This document shows, piece by piece, positions 9,659 to 18,228 of a stretch of 64,000 nucleotides of DNA. The DNA comes from Bifidobacterium simiiventris (lineage in GTDB: Bacteria; Actinomycetota; Actinomycetes; Actinomycetales; Bifidobacteriaceae). The notes below the pieces were generated by a model, which saw nothing but the letters and a program-made list of their open reading frames with translations, had not been told where the DNA came from and searched no databases. Numbering within the stretch: position 1 is the first letter of the stretch; each line of letters starts with the position of its first letter. The stretch spans positions 62,001 to 126,000 of the forward strand of contig NZ_JAHBBG010000004.1 of NCBI RefSeq assembly GCF_019331715.1, written 5' to 3'. The position numbers were made by a program, and so were the translations under genes.

Positions 9659-10309
9659 TCAGTGGGTCTCGCCCATGATCTCGGTCGCGTCGGTCGTCGC
9701 GGTCACGGCCGCTTCGATCGCATATCCGAGGGCCCTGGCCATCGTGGCGATCTCCATGACCGGCGTGCCGTTCGCCTTGCCGACGCCCTGTTCGACCGCG
9801 TACGGCACGTGGATGAAGCCGCCCTTGACGCCGGGGAACCTGCGGTCGAGCAGGTAGAGCACGTGGTACATGATCGCGTTGCACACGTAGGTGCCGGCCG
9901 TGTACGACATGAACGCGGGAATGCCGTGGTCGTTGATGTTCTTCACCATCGCCTTGACCGGCAGGGTCGCGAAGTACGCGGTGTCGCCGTCGGCGCGCAG
10001 AGGCGTGTCGAACGGCTGTTCGCCGTCGTTGTCGGGGATGCGCGCCTCGGCGAGGTTAATCGCGACCTTTTCGACGGTGATCGCGGAGCGGCCGCCGGCC
10101 TGGCCGACGCACAGCACCCAGTCCGGCCGTTCGCGTTCGATGGCCGCCTCGACGACCTGTGCACTGCGCGTGAACGCGGTCGGGATCTCGAGTGTGACAA
10201 CCGTCGCGCCGGCGATCTCGTCCGGCAGCAGTGTGACGGCCTCGAACGCGGGATTGACGGATTCGCCGCCGAACGGGTCGAATCCGGTGACGAGGATCTT
10301 CTTGGACAT
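9659..10309 (-). CDS. pcp: Pyrrolidone-carboxylate peptidase (C15)
   Basis: The 216-residue enzyme removes N-terminal pyroglutamate from peptides in the cytoplasm. The C15 catalytic triad is present: Glu80 in ITVEKVAIN, Cys143 in GTYVCN and His167 in FIHVPY. The N-terminus ILVTGFDPFGGESVNP is the family signature. Its length matches the usual 200-220 residues. AAGGAG precedes the ATG. It is monocistronic, with a hairpin after its stop and the divergent ABC-F gene upstream. Confidence 0.95.
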   Translation of the reverse strand: MSKKILVTGFDPFGGESVNPAFEAVTLLPDEIAGATVVTLEIPTAFTRSAQVVEAAIERERPDWVLCVGQAGGRSAITVEKVAINLAEARIPDNDGEQPFDTPLRADGDTAYFATLPVKAMVKNINDHGIPAFMSYTAGTYVCNAIMYHVLYLLDRRFPGVKGGFIHVPYAVEQGVGKANGTPVMEIATMARALGYAIEAAVTATTDATEIMGETH

Positions 10310-10416
10310 AACTGCTCCTTACCTACCTGCGCTGGAATGACGCCACGGCCGCTCATACGGACCTGCGCATGCCACAGCGTAGCGCGGGATCCGACGCATG
10401 TTCGGCACCCCTTCGC

Positions 10417-10520
10417 TATAGTGGACGGTTGGACTTTGACCGGCACGCGGCATGCGGGCCGGCATATGACGATACGCGACGCAATACGACGACACAGGCG
10501 AAAAGGACGGACGAACAGGC
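10417..10520 (+). promoter_or_regulatory. Candidate promoter -10 and leader of the ABC-F gene
   Basis: TATAGT at 10417-10422 is the best -10 match in this divergent gap; no good -35 is seen. It would give a leader of about 90 nt that contains a GC-rich CCGGC/GCCGG stem (about 10450-10475). Resistance-type ABC-F genes are often controlled by leader attenuation, so this leader may matter, but that is inference. Confidence 0.35.
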
Positions 10521-12122
10521 ATGGCCATCGAAGCGCAGGGACTTGAGATTCAGATCGGCGCGCGCACGCTGCTGCACGCCACCGACTTCCATGTGGCCAA
10601 GGGCGACAAGATCGGTCTGGTCGGTCGCAACGGCGCCGGCAAGACCACGCTGACGCGCGTGATCACCGGCGACATGCTGCCGTCCGCCGGCAAGGTGCGC
10701 GTCTCCGGCAAGCTCGGCTATCTGCCGCAGGACACGCACGCCGCCGACCAGACGCAGACCGCGCTCGACCGCATGATGAGCGCGCGCGACATCGCGACGA
10801 TCATCGCCCGCATGCGCAAATGCGAGAAGGAAATGACCGATCCGGACCCGGACGTGATGACGCGTGCGATGAACCGGTACGACAAGATCATGCAGGACTT
10901 CGACAAGGCCGGCGGCTACGCGGCGCAGTCCGAGGCGATCGCCATGGCCGACAGCCTGGGCCTGCCGCAGGACGTGATGAACCGCGAGCTCGGCACCCTG
11001 TCCGGTGGCCAGCGCCGTCGCATCGAACTGGCCCGCATTCTCTTCTCCGACGCGGACACACTGATCCTCGACGAGCCGACCAACCATCTGGACGCCGATT
11101 CGATCGAATGGCTGCGCGGGTTTCTGAAGAAGTTCGAGGGCGGCTTCCTCGTGATCTCCCACTCGACCGAATTGTTGGACGAGGTCGTCAACAAGGTGTG
11201 GCATCTCGACGCGCAGCTCGGCCAGATCGACATGTACTCGCTCGGCTGGAAGGCGTACCTGCACCAGCGCGCCGTGGACGAGGAGCGCCGCCGCCGTGAA
11301 CGCGAGGTCGCCGAGAAGAAGGCCGAACGCCTCATGAAGCAGGGCATCCGCCTGCACGCGAAGGCCACCAAGGCCGTGGCCGCGCAGAACATGATGCGCC
11401 GCGCCGAAAAACTCCTCGAGAACACGTCCGAGGCGCAGAAGAAGGAGAAGGTCGCCGACATCCGCTTCCCCGAACCGGCGCCCTGCGGCCGCACGCCGAT
11501 CATGGCGAAGGACATCTCCAAGGCGTACGGTTCCAACATCGTGTTCGCCGGCGTGAACCTCGCCGTCGATAAGGGCTCGCGCGTGGTCATCCTCGGCTAC
11601 AACGGCGCCGGCAAGACCACCACGCTGCGTCTGCTCGCGCACATCGAACAGCCCGACACCGGCACGGTCGAATACGGCCACGGCTGCAAGATCGGCTACT
11701 TCGCGCAGGAGCACGACACGCTCGACCTGAACGCGACCGTGCTTGAAAACCTCACGCACGTCGCGCCCGAGCTCAACGACACGCAGGCGCGTTCCATCCT
11801 CGGCTCGTTCCTATTCTCCGGCGACGACGCGTTGAAGCCCGCCCGCGTGCTCTCCGGCGGCGAGAAGACCCGACTCGCGCTCGCCACGCTCGTCACGTCC
11901 CGCGCGAACGTGCTGCTGCTCGACGAGCCGACCAACAACCTCGACCCAGCCTCGCGCGACGAGATTCTGAAAGCCATCGCCAAGTATGAGGGCGCGATCG
12001 TGCTCGTCACCCACGACGAGGGCGCGGTGCAGGCGCTCAACCCGGAACGCGTGCTGCTCATGCCCGACGGCGACGAGGACCTCTGGAACGACAGCTATTT
12101 GGAGCTTGTCGCCGAGGAATAG
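10521..12122 (+). CDS. ABC-F family ATP-binding protein
   Basis: The 533-residue soluble protein has two ABC domains and no membrane segments. Domain 1 has Walker A GRNGAGKT (near 36), signature LSGGQRRR and DEPTNHLD; domain 2 has GYNGAGKT, LSGGEKTR and DEPTNNLD. A charged helical linker (about 250-310, rich in Arg, Glu, Lys) joins them, as expected for the P-site tRNA interaction motif. ABC-F proteins bind the ribosome and resolve stalled or drug-bound states. The DEPTNHLD motif fits the ABC-F group. Whether it is a housekeeping (EttA/Uup-like) or resistance member cannot be settled by eye. The ATG follows AAAAGGACGG at rather long spacing. Confidence 0.85.
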   Translation: MAIEAQGLEIQIGARTLLHATDFHVAKGDKIGLVGRNGAGKTTLTRVITGDMLPSAGKVRVSGKLGYLPQDTHAADQTQTALDRMMSARDIATIIARMRKCEKEMTDPDPDVMTRAMNRYDKIMQDFDKAGGYAAQSEAIAMADSLGLPQDVMNRELGTLSGGQRRRIELARILFSDADTLILDEPTNHLDADSIEWLRGFLKKFEGGFLVISHSTELLDEVVNKVWHLDAQLGQIDMYSLGWKAYLHQRAVDEERRRREREVAEKKAERLMKQGIRLHAKATKAVAAQNMMRRAEKLLENTSEAQKKEKVADIRFPEPAPCGRTPIMAKDISKAYGSNIVFAGVNLAVDKGSRVVILGYNGAGKTTTLRLLAHIEQPDTGTVEYGHGCKIGYFAQEHDTLDLNATVLENLTHVAPELNDTQARSILGSFLFSGDDALKPARVLSGGEKTRLALATLVTSRANVLLLDEPTNNLDPASRDEILKAIAKYEGAIVLVTHDEGAVQALNPERVLLMPDGDEDLWNDSYLELVAEE

Positions 12123-12305
12123 CGGTTGTGCGATAACGGAGCGTCCTCCACGTTGCTCCTCGGTCGACGTGCTGAAGCACGCCTTCCCTCGGTGCGCCTT
12201 GAGGCCGCACACGTTATCGCGCACCGTCCTTCATCATTCGCCGCAGGTCCCCGATGCTCCTACAATGTGTGGTGTTTCAAGGCACATCATGGGCAAGAGG
12301 GAATC
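12123..12305. other. Intergenic gap with a long imperfect inverted repeat
   Basis: GTGCGATAACG (about 12127-12137) is mirrored by CGTTATCGCGCAC (about 12209-12221), enclosing a smaller CGTGC/GCACG hairpin. It may end the ABC-F transcript. No gene is seen. Confidence 0.35.
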
Positions 12306-13334
12306 ATGAGCGAAACGCATAACCGGATTGCGGCCGACGACGCGGCGATCCACCAACAGACCAAGCATGCAGGAGCCGCCGTCAAAGCGGCCCTCGCCGC
12401 GAACATCGGCGTCGCGGCCGCCAAACTGTGAGCGGCCGCGTTCACCGGATCATCCGCCATGCTATCCGAATCCGTGCACTCGATCGCCGACTGCTCGAAC
12501 GAGATCGTCCTCATGATCGGCGGCCGCTTCTCCAAGCATCGCACCGACGGTGACCATCCGTTCGGCCTGTACCGTGCGAAATACCTCGCGTCGTTCGTTG
12601 TCGCCACGCTGCTGTTCTTCGTCGGCGGCTTCTTCTCCACCTCCGAGGCGGTCAAGAAGATCATTGCCGTCGCCGCCGATCCGGCGTTGCGCGACGCCAA
12701 CCAGATCGAACTGACGGCCGCGCTCGTCGTGGTCGTCGTCAGCGCCTGTCTCGAAGGCTACGGCCTGCATTCGAGCGTCAAAGAAGCGAACGAACGCATG
12801 ACGCGCACGCGCACGCCGCACATGGGCATCTTCCGGTTCTGGCGGCGCACCAAGTCGGCCGAACTTGCCTCCGTCATCATGGAGGACACGCTCGCGCTGA
12901 TCGGTCTCGCGTTCGCCGGAGCCGGCATAGGCCTCGCGATCATGCTCGACGATGAACTGTGGGATGCGATCGGCGGCCTGATGGTCGGTCTGGTATTGAT
13001 CGCCGGTTCGCTGCTGCTCGCGTTCAAGTCCGGCTCACTCTTGCTCGGCGAGACCGTCGACCGGGTGACGCGCGACGAGATCGTCGCCGCGGTCACGTCG
13101 ACGCCCGGCGTGGACCGGCTGCTCAACATGCAGACGATCCACATGTCCGAAGACGACATCCTGCTGTGTCTCAAGGTCGAAACGTCGAAGCTCGACCGCG
13201 ACTACGACGTGGAAACGGTCGACAAGATCGAACGCGCGGTGCGCGGCGCACTGCCATGGTACCGGTTCGAAATCTACGTGGAACCCGATGTCTTCCGCCC
13301 GGAGGCGCACCGCAACGCGAACGCGAACGCGTGA
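12306..13334 (+). pseudogene. Cation diffusion facilitator family transporter interrupted by an in-frame TGA
   Basis: The frame reads as a cation-efflux (CDF) protein of about 342 residues, but codon 42 is TGA (12429-12431), inside membrane helix 1: LAANIGVAAAKL, stop, AAAFTGSSAMLSESVHSIAD. The segment after the stop continues in the same frame without a shift and contains the metal-site motif HSIADCSNE, further helices and a C-terminal cytoplasmic domain. GGGAATC lies before the first ATG, which is only a weak ribosome site. The next ATG (12459) would give 291 residues without helix 1 and has no ribosome site. A nonsense mutation is the simplest reading; a sequencing error or readthrough are alternatives. 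Intact CDF proteins export Zn, Fe, Co or Mn. Confidence 0.75.
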
Positions 13335-13376
13335 CATGACCGGTGCGTGGGACGCGCGGCGTACCAAGTCGGCCGG

Positions 13377-13432
13377 GTTGCGGTAAGGTTACGCAACGTA
13401 CCAACCAATCGCAATGCGCAACCGATGCGCAA
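13377..13432 (+). promoter_or_regulatory. Repeats in the control region of the MetE-like gene
   Basis: GTTGCG (13377-13382) and CGCAAC (13392-13397) form a small inverted repeat, followed by a tandem ATGCGCAA pair (13414-13421, 13425-13432). They lie 15-70 bases before the start, where an operator would sit. No regulator is identified. Confidence 0.3.
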
Positions 13433-13446
13433 GATCGTGAGGAATC

Positions 13447-14577
13447 ATGGCATATTCGCACAACGCGCCGTTCCGCGCCGACGTGGTCGGCAGCTACCTG
13501 CGTCCGGCCGAGCTCAAGGCCGCCCGCGCCGACTATGAAGCCGGTCGGATCGACGCCGCCGCGCTCAAGGCCGTCGAGGATCAGTGCATCACCGAGCTCG
13601 TCGCCAAGCAGAAGGCCGCCGGACTGCACGCCATCACCGACGGCGAGTTCCGCCGCGGCTGGTGGCACCTCGACTGCATGTGGGGCTTCGCCGGTGTTGA
13701 GAAGGTCTCCATCGACCAGGGCTACGTGTTCCACGACGAGGTGACCCGCGCCGAATCCGCCCGCCTATCCGGCAAGATCGCGTTCGACAGCACGCACCCA
13801 TTCGTCGACCACTTCCGCTTCCTCAAAGCTTTCGAGGACGACACGGTCGTGGCCCGCCAGACCATCCCCTCCCCCTCGCAGCTGTACGCCGAGCTGTTCC
13901 GTCCGGAGAACATCGCATCCGTGCACGAGTTCTACGGCGACGACCAGGCCGCCTACGACCAGCTGGCCGACGACACCGCGGCCGCGTTCCACGGCCTGAT
14001 CATGGCCCTGTACGAGGCCGGCTGCCGCAACGTGCAGCTCGACGACTGCACGTGGGGCATGTTCTGCGACCCGAACTTCAACTCCCACTACACTCCCGAG
14101 GAGTTCGCCGCCATGCAGGAGCAGTACGCGGCGATGAACAATGCGGCGATCGCCGACCTGCCCGCCGATCTGGTGGTCGCCACGCACGACTGCCGCGGCA
14201 ACTACCATTCGACGTGGGCGTCCGCCGGCGGCTATTCGGTCGTGGCCGACGTGTTGTTCGGCAAGGAGAACGTCGCCGCCTACTACCTCGAGTTCGACGA
14301 CGACCGTTCCGGCGACTTCGCCCCGCTCGCCAAGGTCTCGGGCGACAAGAAGGTCGTGCTCGGCCTGATCACGTCGAAGAAGCCCGAGCTCGAGGATCCC
14401 AAAGTCATCAAGGCGCGCATCGCCGAGGCCGCGCAGTATGTGCCGCTTGACCGTCTGTGTCTGTCCACCCAGTGCGGTTTCGCCTCCACCGAGGAGGGCA
14501 ATAAGCTCACCGAGGAGCAGCAGTGGGCCAAGATCGCGCTCGTGCAGTCCATCGCCAAGGAGGTCTGGCACGACTGA
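13447..14577 (+). CDS. MetE-like cobalamin-independent methionine synthase family protein
   Basis: The 376-residue protein corresponds to the catalytic C-terminal half of MetE, as in the short YxjG/YxjH and archaeal forms. It lacks the N-terminal MetE domain. DVVGSYLRP at the start, ITDGEFRRGWW, HDCRGN and CLSTQCGFAS near the C-terminus are the family landmarks; the last supplies a zinc-binding cysteine and HDC the others. It probably transfers a methyl group to homocysteine or a related thiol, but the methyl donor is unknown because the folate-binding N-domain is missing. GTGAGGAATC precedes the start. It is followed by a very strong hairpin and convergent with the next gene. Confidence 0.82.
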   Translation: MAYSHNAPFRADVVGSYLRPAELKAARADYEAGRIDAAALKAVEDQCITELVAKQKAAGLHAITDGEFRRGWWHLDCMWGFAGVEKVSIDQGYVFHDEVTRAESARLSGKIAFDSTHPFVDHFRFLKAFEDDTVVARQTIPSPSQLYAELFRPENIASVHEFYGDDQAAYDQLADDTAAAFHGLIMALYEAGCRNVQLDDCTWGMFCDPNFNSHYTPEEFAAMQEQYAAMNNAAIADLPADLVVATHDCRGNYHSTWASAGGYSVVADVLFGKENVAAYYLEFDDDRSGDFAPLAKVSGDKKVVLGLITSKKPELEDPKVIKARIAEAAQYVPLDRLCLSTQCGFASTEEGNKLTEEQQWAKIALVQSIAKEVWHD

Positions 14578-14606
14578 TCTCGTCGCGAGGCGAGCCGTCA
14601 TGACAT

Positions 14607-14665
14607 GAGAACGGGGTTGTGGCGGCCGGGGAGAATTTCCCTCCGGCCGCCACAACCCCGTTCTC
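14607..14665. terminator. Very long bidirectional terminator hairpin
   Basis: Arms 14607-14629 and 14643-14665 are perfectly complementary over 23 bp with a 13-nt loop. It lies between two convergent genes and ends on the plus strand in a sequence containing TTTT, so it can serve both. Confidence 0.8.
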
Positions 14666-14681
14666 GTATGTTCGGGCTGTT

Positions 14682-15452
14682 TTACTGCTCGTCCGCCTTC
14701 GCAGCTGCCTCGTTGATGCACCGGATCGCGTTGAGCGTGCGTGGATAGCCGATGTACGGCATGCACTGCGAGATGACCGCGATCAGGAACGCCTTCTCGT
14801 TGCCGACCTTGAGGTTCGCGCCCGCATGCGCGACCAGCTGCGGTTCGCAGCCGCCCTGCGCTGCCAGGAAGCACAGCGTGATCATCTCGCGCTGGCGATG
14901 ATCGAGTCCGCCGCGCGTGTAATAGTCGCCGAAGCAGTTGCCGGCCAGCCATTTGTTGATATGCCGCGTCTCCTTCGGACCGGAGTGCGCGAAGCCGCGC
15001 ATGTGCTCGCCGAAGATGTCGACCTGCGCTTTCTCCCCGGCATCCACACGCGTTTCCGGCGTGGTGGTCGACTGCGGTGCGAGCGGCAGGGCGATGTTCT
15101 TCGACTCGAACACCTCGTTGGTCTTCTTCAGGAACGGCAGCACGCGGCCGAACCCGAGATAGGCGACCGACTGGTACACGATCTCCTTGATTTCGACAGG
15201 ACTGACCCCTGATTCCAGAGCCACCGGCACCATCAGCTCATAGTCATCAAGCCCCTGGCATCCGATCAGCGTGGCGAGGATCGCCATCGCCCGCGTCGCG
15301 TCGTCCAAATCGGGATGGTTCGCTCCCGGCTCGTTGATCACCTCGTCATACGCGAAATTCGAGAACAGTTCCACGAATTCGGGATCGGTTTCGGCCAGCG
15401 TCTTATCGCTGTTCCAGAATTTGTTCATGCTGTTGCGCAGCCCCTCGAACAT
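14682..15452 (-). CDS. Carboxymuconolactone decarboxylase family protein (two domains)
   Basis: The 256-residue protein contains two CMD/AhpD-like halves: the first around AILATLIGCQGLDDYELMV, the second around REMITLCFLAAQGGCEPQL. The AhpD CxxC redox motif is absent; single cysteines occur at corresponding places, so the chemistry is unclear. Many such proteins in fermenters are poorly annotated and sit with MerR regulators under redox or aldehyde stress, as here: the MerR gene ends 35 bp upstream on the same strand, so the two form an operon. AAGGAG precedes the ATG. Confidence 0.8.
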   Translation of the reverse strand: MFEGLRNSMNKFWNSDKTLAETDPEFVELFSNFAYDEVINEPGANHPDLDDATRAMAILATLIGCQGLDDYELMVPVALESGVSPVEIKEIVYQSVAYLGFGRVLPFLKKTNEVFESKNIALPLAPQSTTTPETRVDAGEKAQVDIFGEHMRGFAHSGPKETRHINKWLAGNCFGDYYTRGGLDHRQREMITLCFLAAQGGCEPQLVAHAGANLKVGNEKAFLIAVISQCMPYIGYPRTLNAIRCINEAAAKADEQ

Positions 15453-15487
15453 GTTCGACTCCTTGAAATCCGTTCATTGTATGGTGG

Positions 15488-15961
15488 TCACTGTCCGGCT
15501 TTGCCGCCGACTTGCAGCCGCTTGACCTTCTCCACGATATCGCGGTTCTCCTCAAGCAGTTGCTCCGCATCCTGCTCGCGTCCCTCGGCGATGGCCCGCC
15601 AATACAGGGTCTTGAACGAGACGTACGCCTGCTGCATGCGGATACTCTCCGCCTTGGCCGCCAGCCGCAATGCCTGCGCGTCAAGCAGTTCCATCTGCCG
15701 GCGCGCCCCGTCCGGACCGTCGAAACGGTTCCTCAGATACGCGCGCATCGCATCGATCGGCATGCCCGTGGCCGCAAGACAGGAGACGATGGAGATCGCT
15801 TCGAGATCGTCGTCGGAATATGCGCGGTGCCCGGAGCTTGGATCGCGCGCGATGGGGTCGATGATGCCGATCTGCTCGTAATAGCGCAACGTGGATTCTG
15901 GCAGTCCGGAAATCAATGACGCCTCACGGATCGTGTGCCAAGTGGTGGTCGTGGTGCTCAT
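15488..15961 (-). CDS. MerR-family transcriptional regulator
   Basis: The 157-residue regulator has the N-terminal MerR winged helix (TIREASLISGLPESTLRYYE, about residues 9-28) and a coiled-coil region (about 85-145) but no obvious cysteine metal site, so it resembles the stress or organic-compound type. The start at 15961 is the first methionine that fits the domain; no ribosome site precedes it, yet a -10-like TAGAGT lies 7 nt upstream, suggesting a leaderless mRNA. A MerR-type dyad sits directly upstream, so autoregulation of this gene and the CMD gene downstream is likely. Confidence 0.85.
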   Translation of the reverse strand: MSTTTTTWHTIREASLISGLPESTLRYYEQIGIIDPIARDPSSGHRAYSDDDLEAISIVSCLAATGMPIDAMRAYLRNRFDGPDGARRQMELLDAQALRLAAKAESIRMQQAYVSFKTLYWRAIAEGREQDAEQLLEENRDIVEKVKRLQVGGKAGQ

Positions 15962-15977
15962 GATTCGTACTCTAGAT

Positions 15978-15995
15978 ACTTCAAGCACTCGAAGT
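15978..15995 (-). promoter_or_regulatory. MerR-type operator dyad
   Basis: On the minus strand ACTTCGAG-TG-CTTGAAGT is an 18-bp dyad (7 of 9 positions paired). It lies between a possible -35 GTTTAC and the -10 TAGAGT, which are 19 bp apart, the spacing MerR regulators act on. Confidence 0.6.
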
Positions 15996-16136
15996 AAACC
16001 GACGACACGCCAGGCATGTCCGCGTTCGCCATTCGTTCCCGTCCGATCATCGCGTGGCACGGGGCACTAGACTGTTTTGCCGACGACAGGATGCGCGGGC
16101 ATGGCGTTTGCCTCCACGCGGAAAGGAACGCGAGCA

Positions 16137-16922
16137 ATGGGACTCTTCGCAACGATCGAACATCTATTCAATCATCAGATCGGTCGTCAGGCGACGATCG
16201 GCCAGCCGCTGACGCTGAAGGACGCGAAACAGGTGCTGTCCGTGATCGCAGTGCATCAGCCTCTGGCGGATATGCGCAAGGTCGCCGACGCGGTCAGGGA
16301 GATACAGGACACCACGCCGCAGTATGTCACGTTCGGCATGTCGCACTACTACAGCGAGCCGAAACGCGTTCGGTTCCAATCCGAAGGCGGCAGATTCGTC
16401 GACGCTGATGCGATCGCCACCGCATACGCGCAATCCGCCGTGCTGATCGACGAATGCGACATACAGCATCTTATGGGAGACATCGCCGACAACCGTGAGC
16501 ATCGCGATCCCGAACACACGCCGGCCGTGCCGATCGAGCCGCTGGTCGCGGCGACCCGCGAACGGCTCGACGGGCCTATCGCCGGTCGCCGCGCATGGCT
16601 GTTCGCCCTGTACGATCAGCTGGATGACATCGACGAGGCGACCAAACATGATCTTGCGCCGTTGGCGGCGGCACTGTCCTCGGCCAACGGCCATGTCTCG
16701 ACATCGAACGGTGCCGTGCATGATGCGACGAAGGAAATGGTGGCCGGTTTGGTCGTCGCACTGCTGTTCGACGACCAAACCCACTCGTCACAGGCTTCAG
16801 GTGGGGACGAGCGCACGGTGCTTGCCGCCCCGCAGACGCCGTCGACAGGCTACATGGCCGCCGTCGACGTTTTTCGCCGGCACGGCGTCGCCATCGCACC
16901 GAAAATCACCTTGGACGATTAA
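16137..16922 (+). CDS. Hypothetical protein
   Basis: I do not recognise this 261-residue protein. It starts MGLFATIEHLFNHQIG after a GAAAGGAACG ribosome site. The frame has normal codon use, and the product is soluble and mixed helical/strand in character, with no signal peptide or membrane helix. Segments such as LTLKDAKQVLSVI and PLADMRKVADAVREIQD look like well-formed helices. It faces the MerR operon head to head (176 bp apart) and converges with rlmN. Function unknown. Confidence 0.7.
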   Translation: MGLFATIEHLFNHQIGRQATIGQPLTLKDAKQVLSVIAVHQPLADMRKVADAVREIQDTTPQYVTFGMSHYYSEPKRVRFQSEGGRFVDADAIATAYAQSAVLIDECDIQHLMGDIADNREHRDPEHTPAVPIEPLVAATRERLDGPIAGRRAWLFALYDQLDDIDEATKHDLAPLAAALSSANGHVSTSNGAVHDATKEMVAGLVVALLFDDQTHSSQASGGDERTVLAAPQTPSTGYMAAVDVFRRHGVAIAPKITLDD

Positions 16923-16947
16923 CCGAACGACGTCCGGAGCTGCCGGT

Positions 16948-18135
16948 TCATGACCGACGCTCGAACGCCGCCTTGGTCTTGGCAGCAAGCTGGCCGCACG
17001 CGCCGTCGATATCCTGACCGCGCGTGTCACGCAGCGTCGCAGTGATGCCGGCGGCGTGGAGGATATCGAGGAACCGCTGTTCGTCCTCGGGCTTCGACGC
17101 CGTCCAGCGCGATCCCTCGATCGGGTTGAGCGGGATCGGGTTGACGTGCGCCCAGTCGTCGCCGTAATGGTTGAGCCGCTTCGCCAGCAGACGGGCATGC
17201 TCGGCCTGGTCGTTGATGCCGCGCATGAGCGCGTATTCGATGCTGACGCGGCGTTTGGAGGCAAGGAAATAGTCATGCGCGGCATCCAGCACCTGCGTGG
17301 TGTTGAACCGGCGGTTCATCGGCACGAGCTCGTCACGCAATTCGTCACTTGGCGCGTGCAATGACACAGCAAGACGCACCGGAATGCCCTCGGCGGTGAG
17401 TTTCTTGATGCCGGGGACGACGCCGACGGTGGAAACGGTGATGTTGCGGGCCGAGATGCCGAATCCCTCGGGCGGCATGGCGCTGATCTGACGCACCGCG
17501 GACAGCACGGAATTGTAGTTGCCCATCGGCTCGCCCATGCCCATGAACACGATGTTGCTCAGTCGGCCCGGGCCGCCGGCGACTTCGCCGTCGCGCATCA
17601 TGCGCGCGGCGACACGCACCTGTTCGAGGATCTCCCCTGCGGACATGTTCCTGGTAAGTCCCAGTTTGCCGGTGGCGCAGAACGGGCAGCCCATGCCGCA
17701 GCCGACCTGCGAGGAGATGCACAGCGTGGTGCGCGTCGGATAACGCATGAGCACCGATTCGATGTGCGATCCGTCGAACAGGCGCCACAGGGTCTTGATG
17801 GTCATGCCGTTGTCGGCGACCTGCCTGGTGACTTCGTGGATCAGCTCGGGGAAGAACGCCTCGGCCGCTTCGGTTCGCTTGGCGGCGGGGAAATCGCTGA
17901 ATTCCTCGGCGTTCACGTCGAAATGGCCATAGTAGTGGTTGGCAAGCTGCTTGACGCGGAACTTCGGCAGGCCCAGCTCCTTCGCCTTGTCGATGCGCTG
18001 TTCGGCGGTCATGTCGGCGAAATGCAGCGGCGGCTTGCCCCGTCGTGCGTGATCCTTGGACAGCACGTCGCGGAACGCGCCGCTGGTGCCGCCGGGCGTG
18101 ATGCCGGTCTCCGGCATATCGTGGTGTTCGCTCAT
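16948..18135 (-). CDS. rlmN: 23S rRNA and tRNA adenine C2-methyltransferase
   Basis: The 395-residue radical SAM enzyme methylates C2 of A2503 in 23S rRNA (and A37 in some tRNAs). The iron-sulfur motif is Cys146-x3-Cys150-x2-Cys153 in CGMGCPFC, followed by ATGKLGLTRNMSAGEI. The N-terminal helical domain and the C-terminal catalytic cysteine segment (TLRDTRGQDIDGACGQL) are present. It is the last gene of the pyrH-frr-cdsA-rlmN series. Confidence 0.95.
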   Translation of the reverse strand: MSEHHDMPETGITPGGTSGAFRDVLSKDHARRGKPPLHFADMTAEQRIDKAKELGLPKFRVKQLANHYYGHFDVNAEEFSDFPAAKRTEAAEAFFPELIHEVTRQVADNGMTIKTLWRLFDGSHIESVLMRYPTRTTLCISSQVGCGMGCPFCATGKLGLTRNMSAGEILEQVRVAARMMRDGEVAGGPGRLSNIVFMGMGEPMGNYNSVLSAVRQISAMPPEGFGISARNITVSTVGVVPGIKKLTAEGIPVRLAVSLHAPSDELRDELVPMNRRFNTTQVLDAAHDYFLASKRRVSIEYALMRGINDQAEHARLLAKRLNHYGDDWAHVNPIPLNPIEGSRWTASKPEDEQRFLDILHAAGITATLRDTRGQDIDGACGQLAAKTKAAFERRS

Positions 18136-18155
18136 GTCATGCTCCGATCATGAAG

Positions 18156-18189
18156 AATGCCATCCCGGCCCGTGGCACGGAATGGCATT
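18156..18189 (-). other. Hairpin between cdsA and rlmN
   Basis: Arms 18156-18167 and 18178-18189 pair with one mismatch. It lies just before rlmN and may weaken or process the transcript from cdsA. Confidence 0.4.
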
Positions 18190-18228
18190 TCGATTGTCAT
18201 CGTTGTTCGTCAGTCTCTCCGGGACGAA

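Noticed and set aside
12429-12431. TGA as a selenocysteine codon in the cation-efflux gene
   Set aside because: No selenocysteine-type element is seen after the codon, and CDF proteins have no selenocysteine at this place; a nonsense mutation is simpler.
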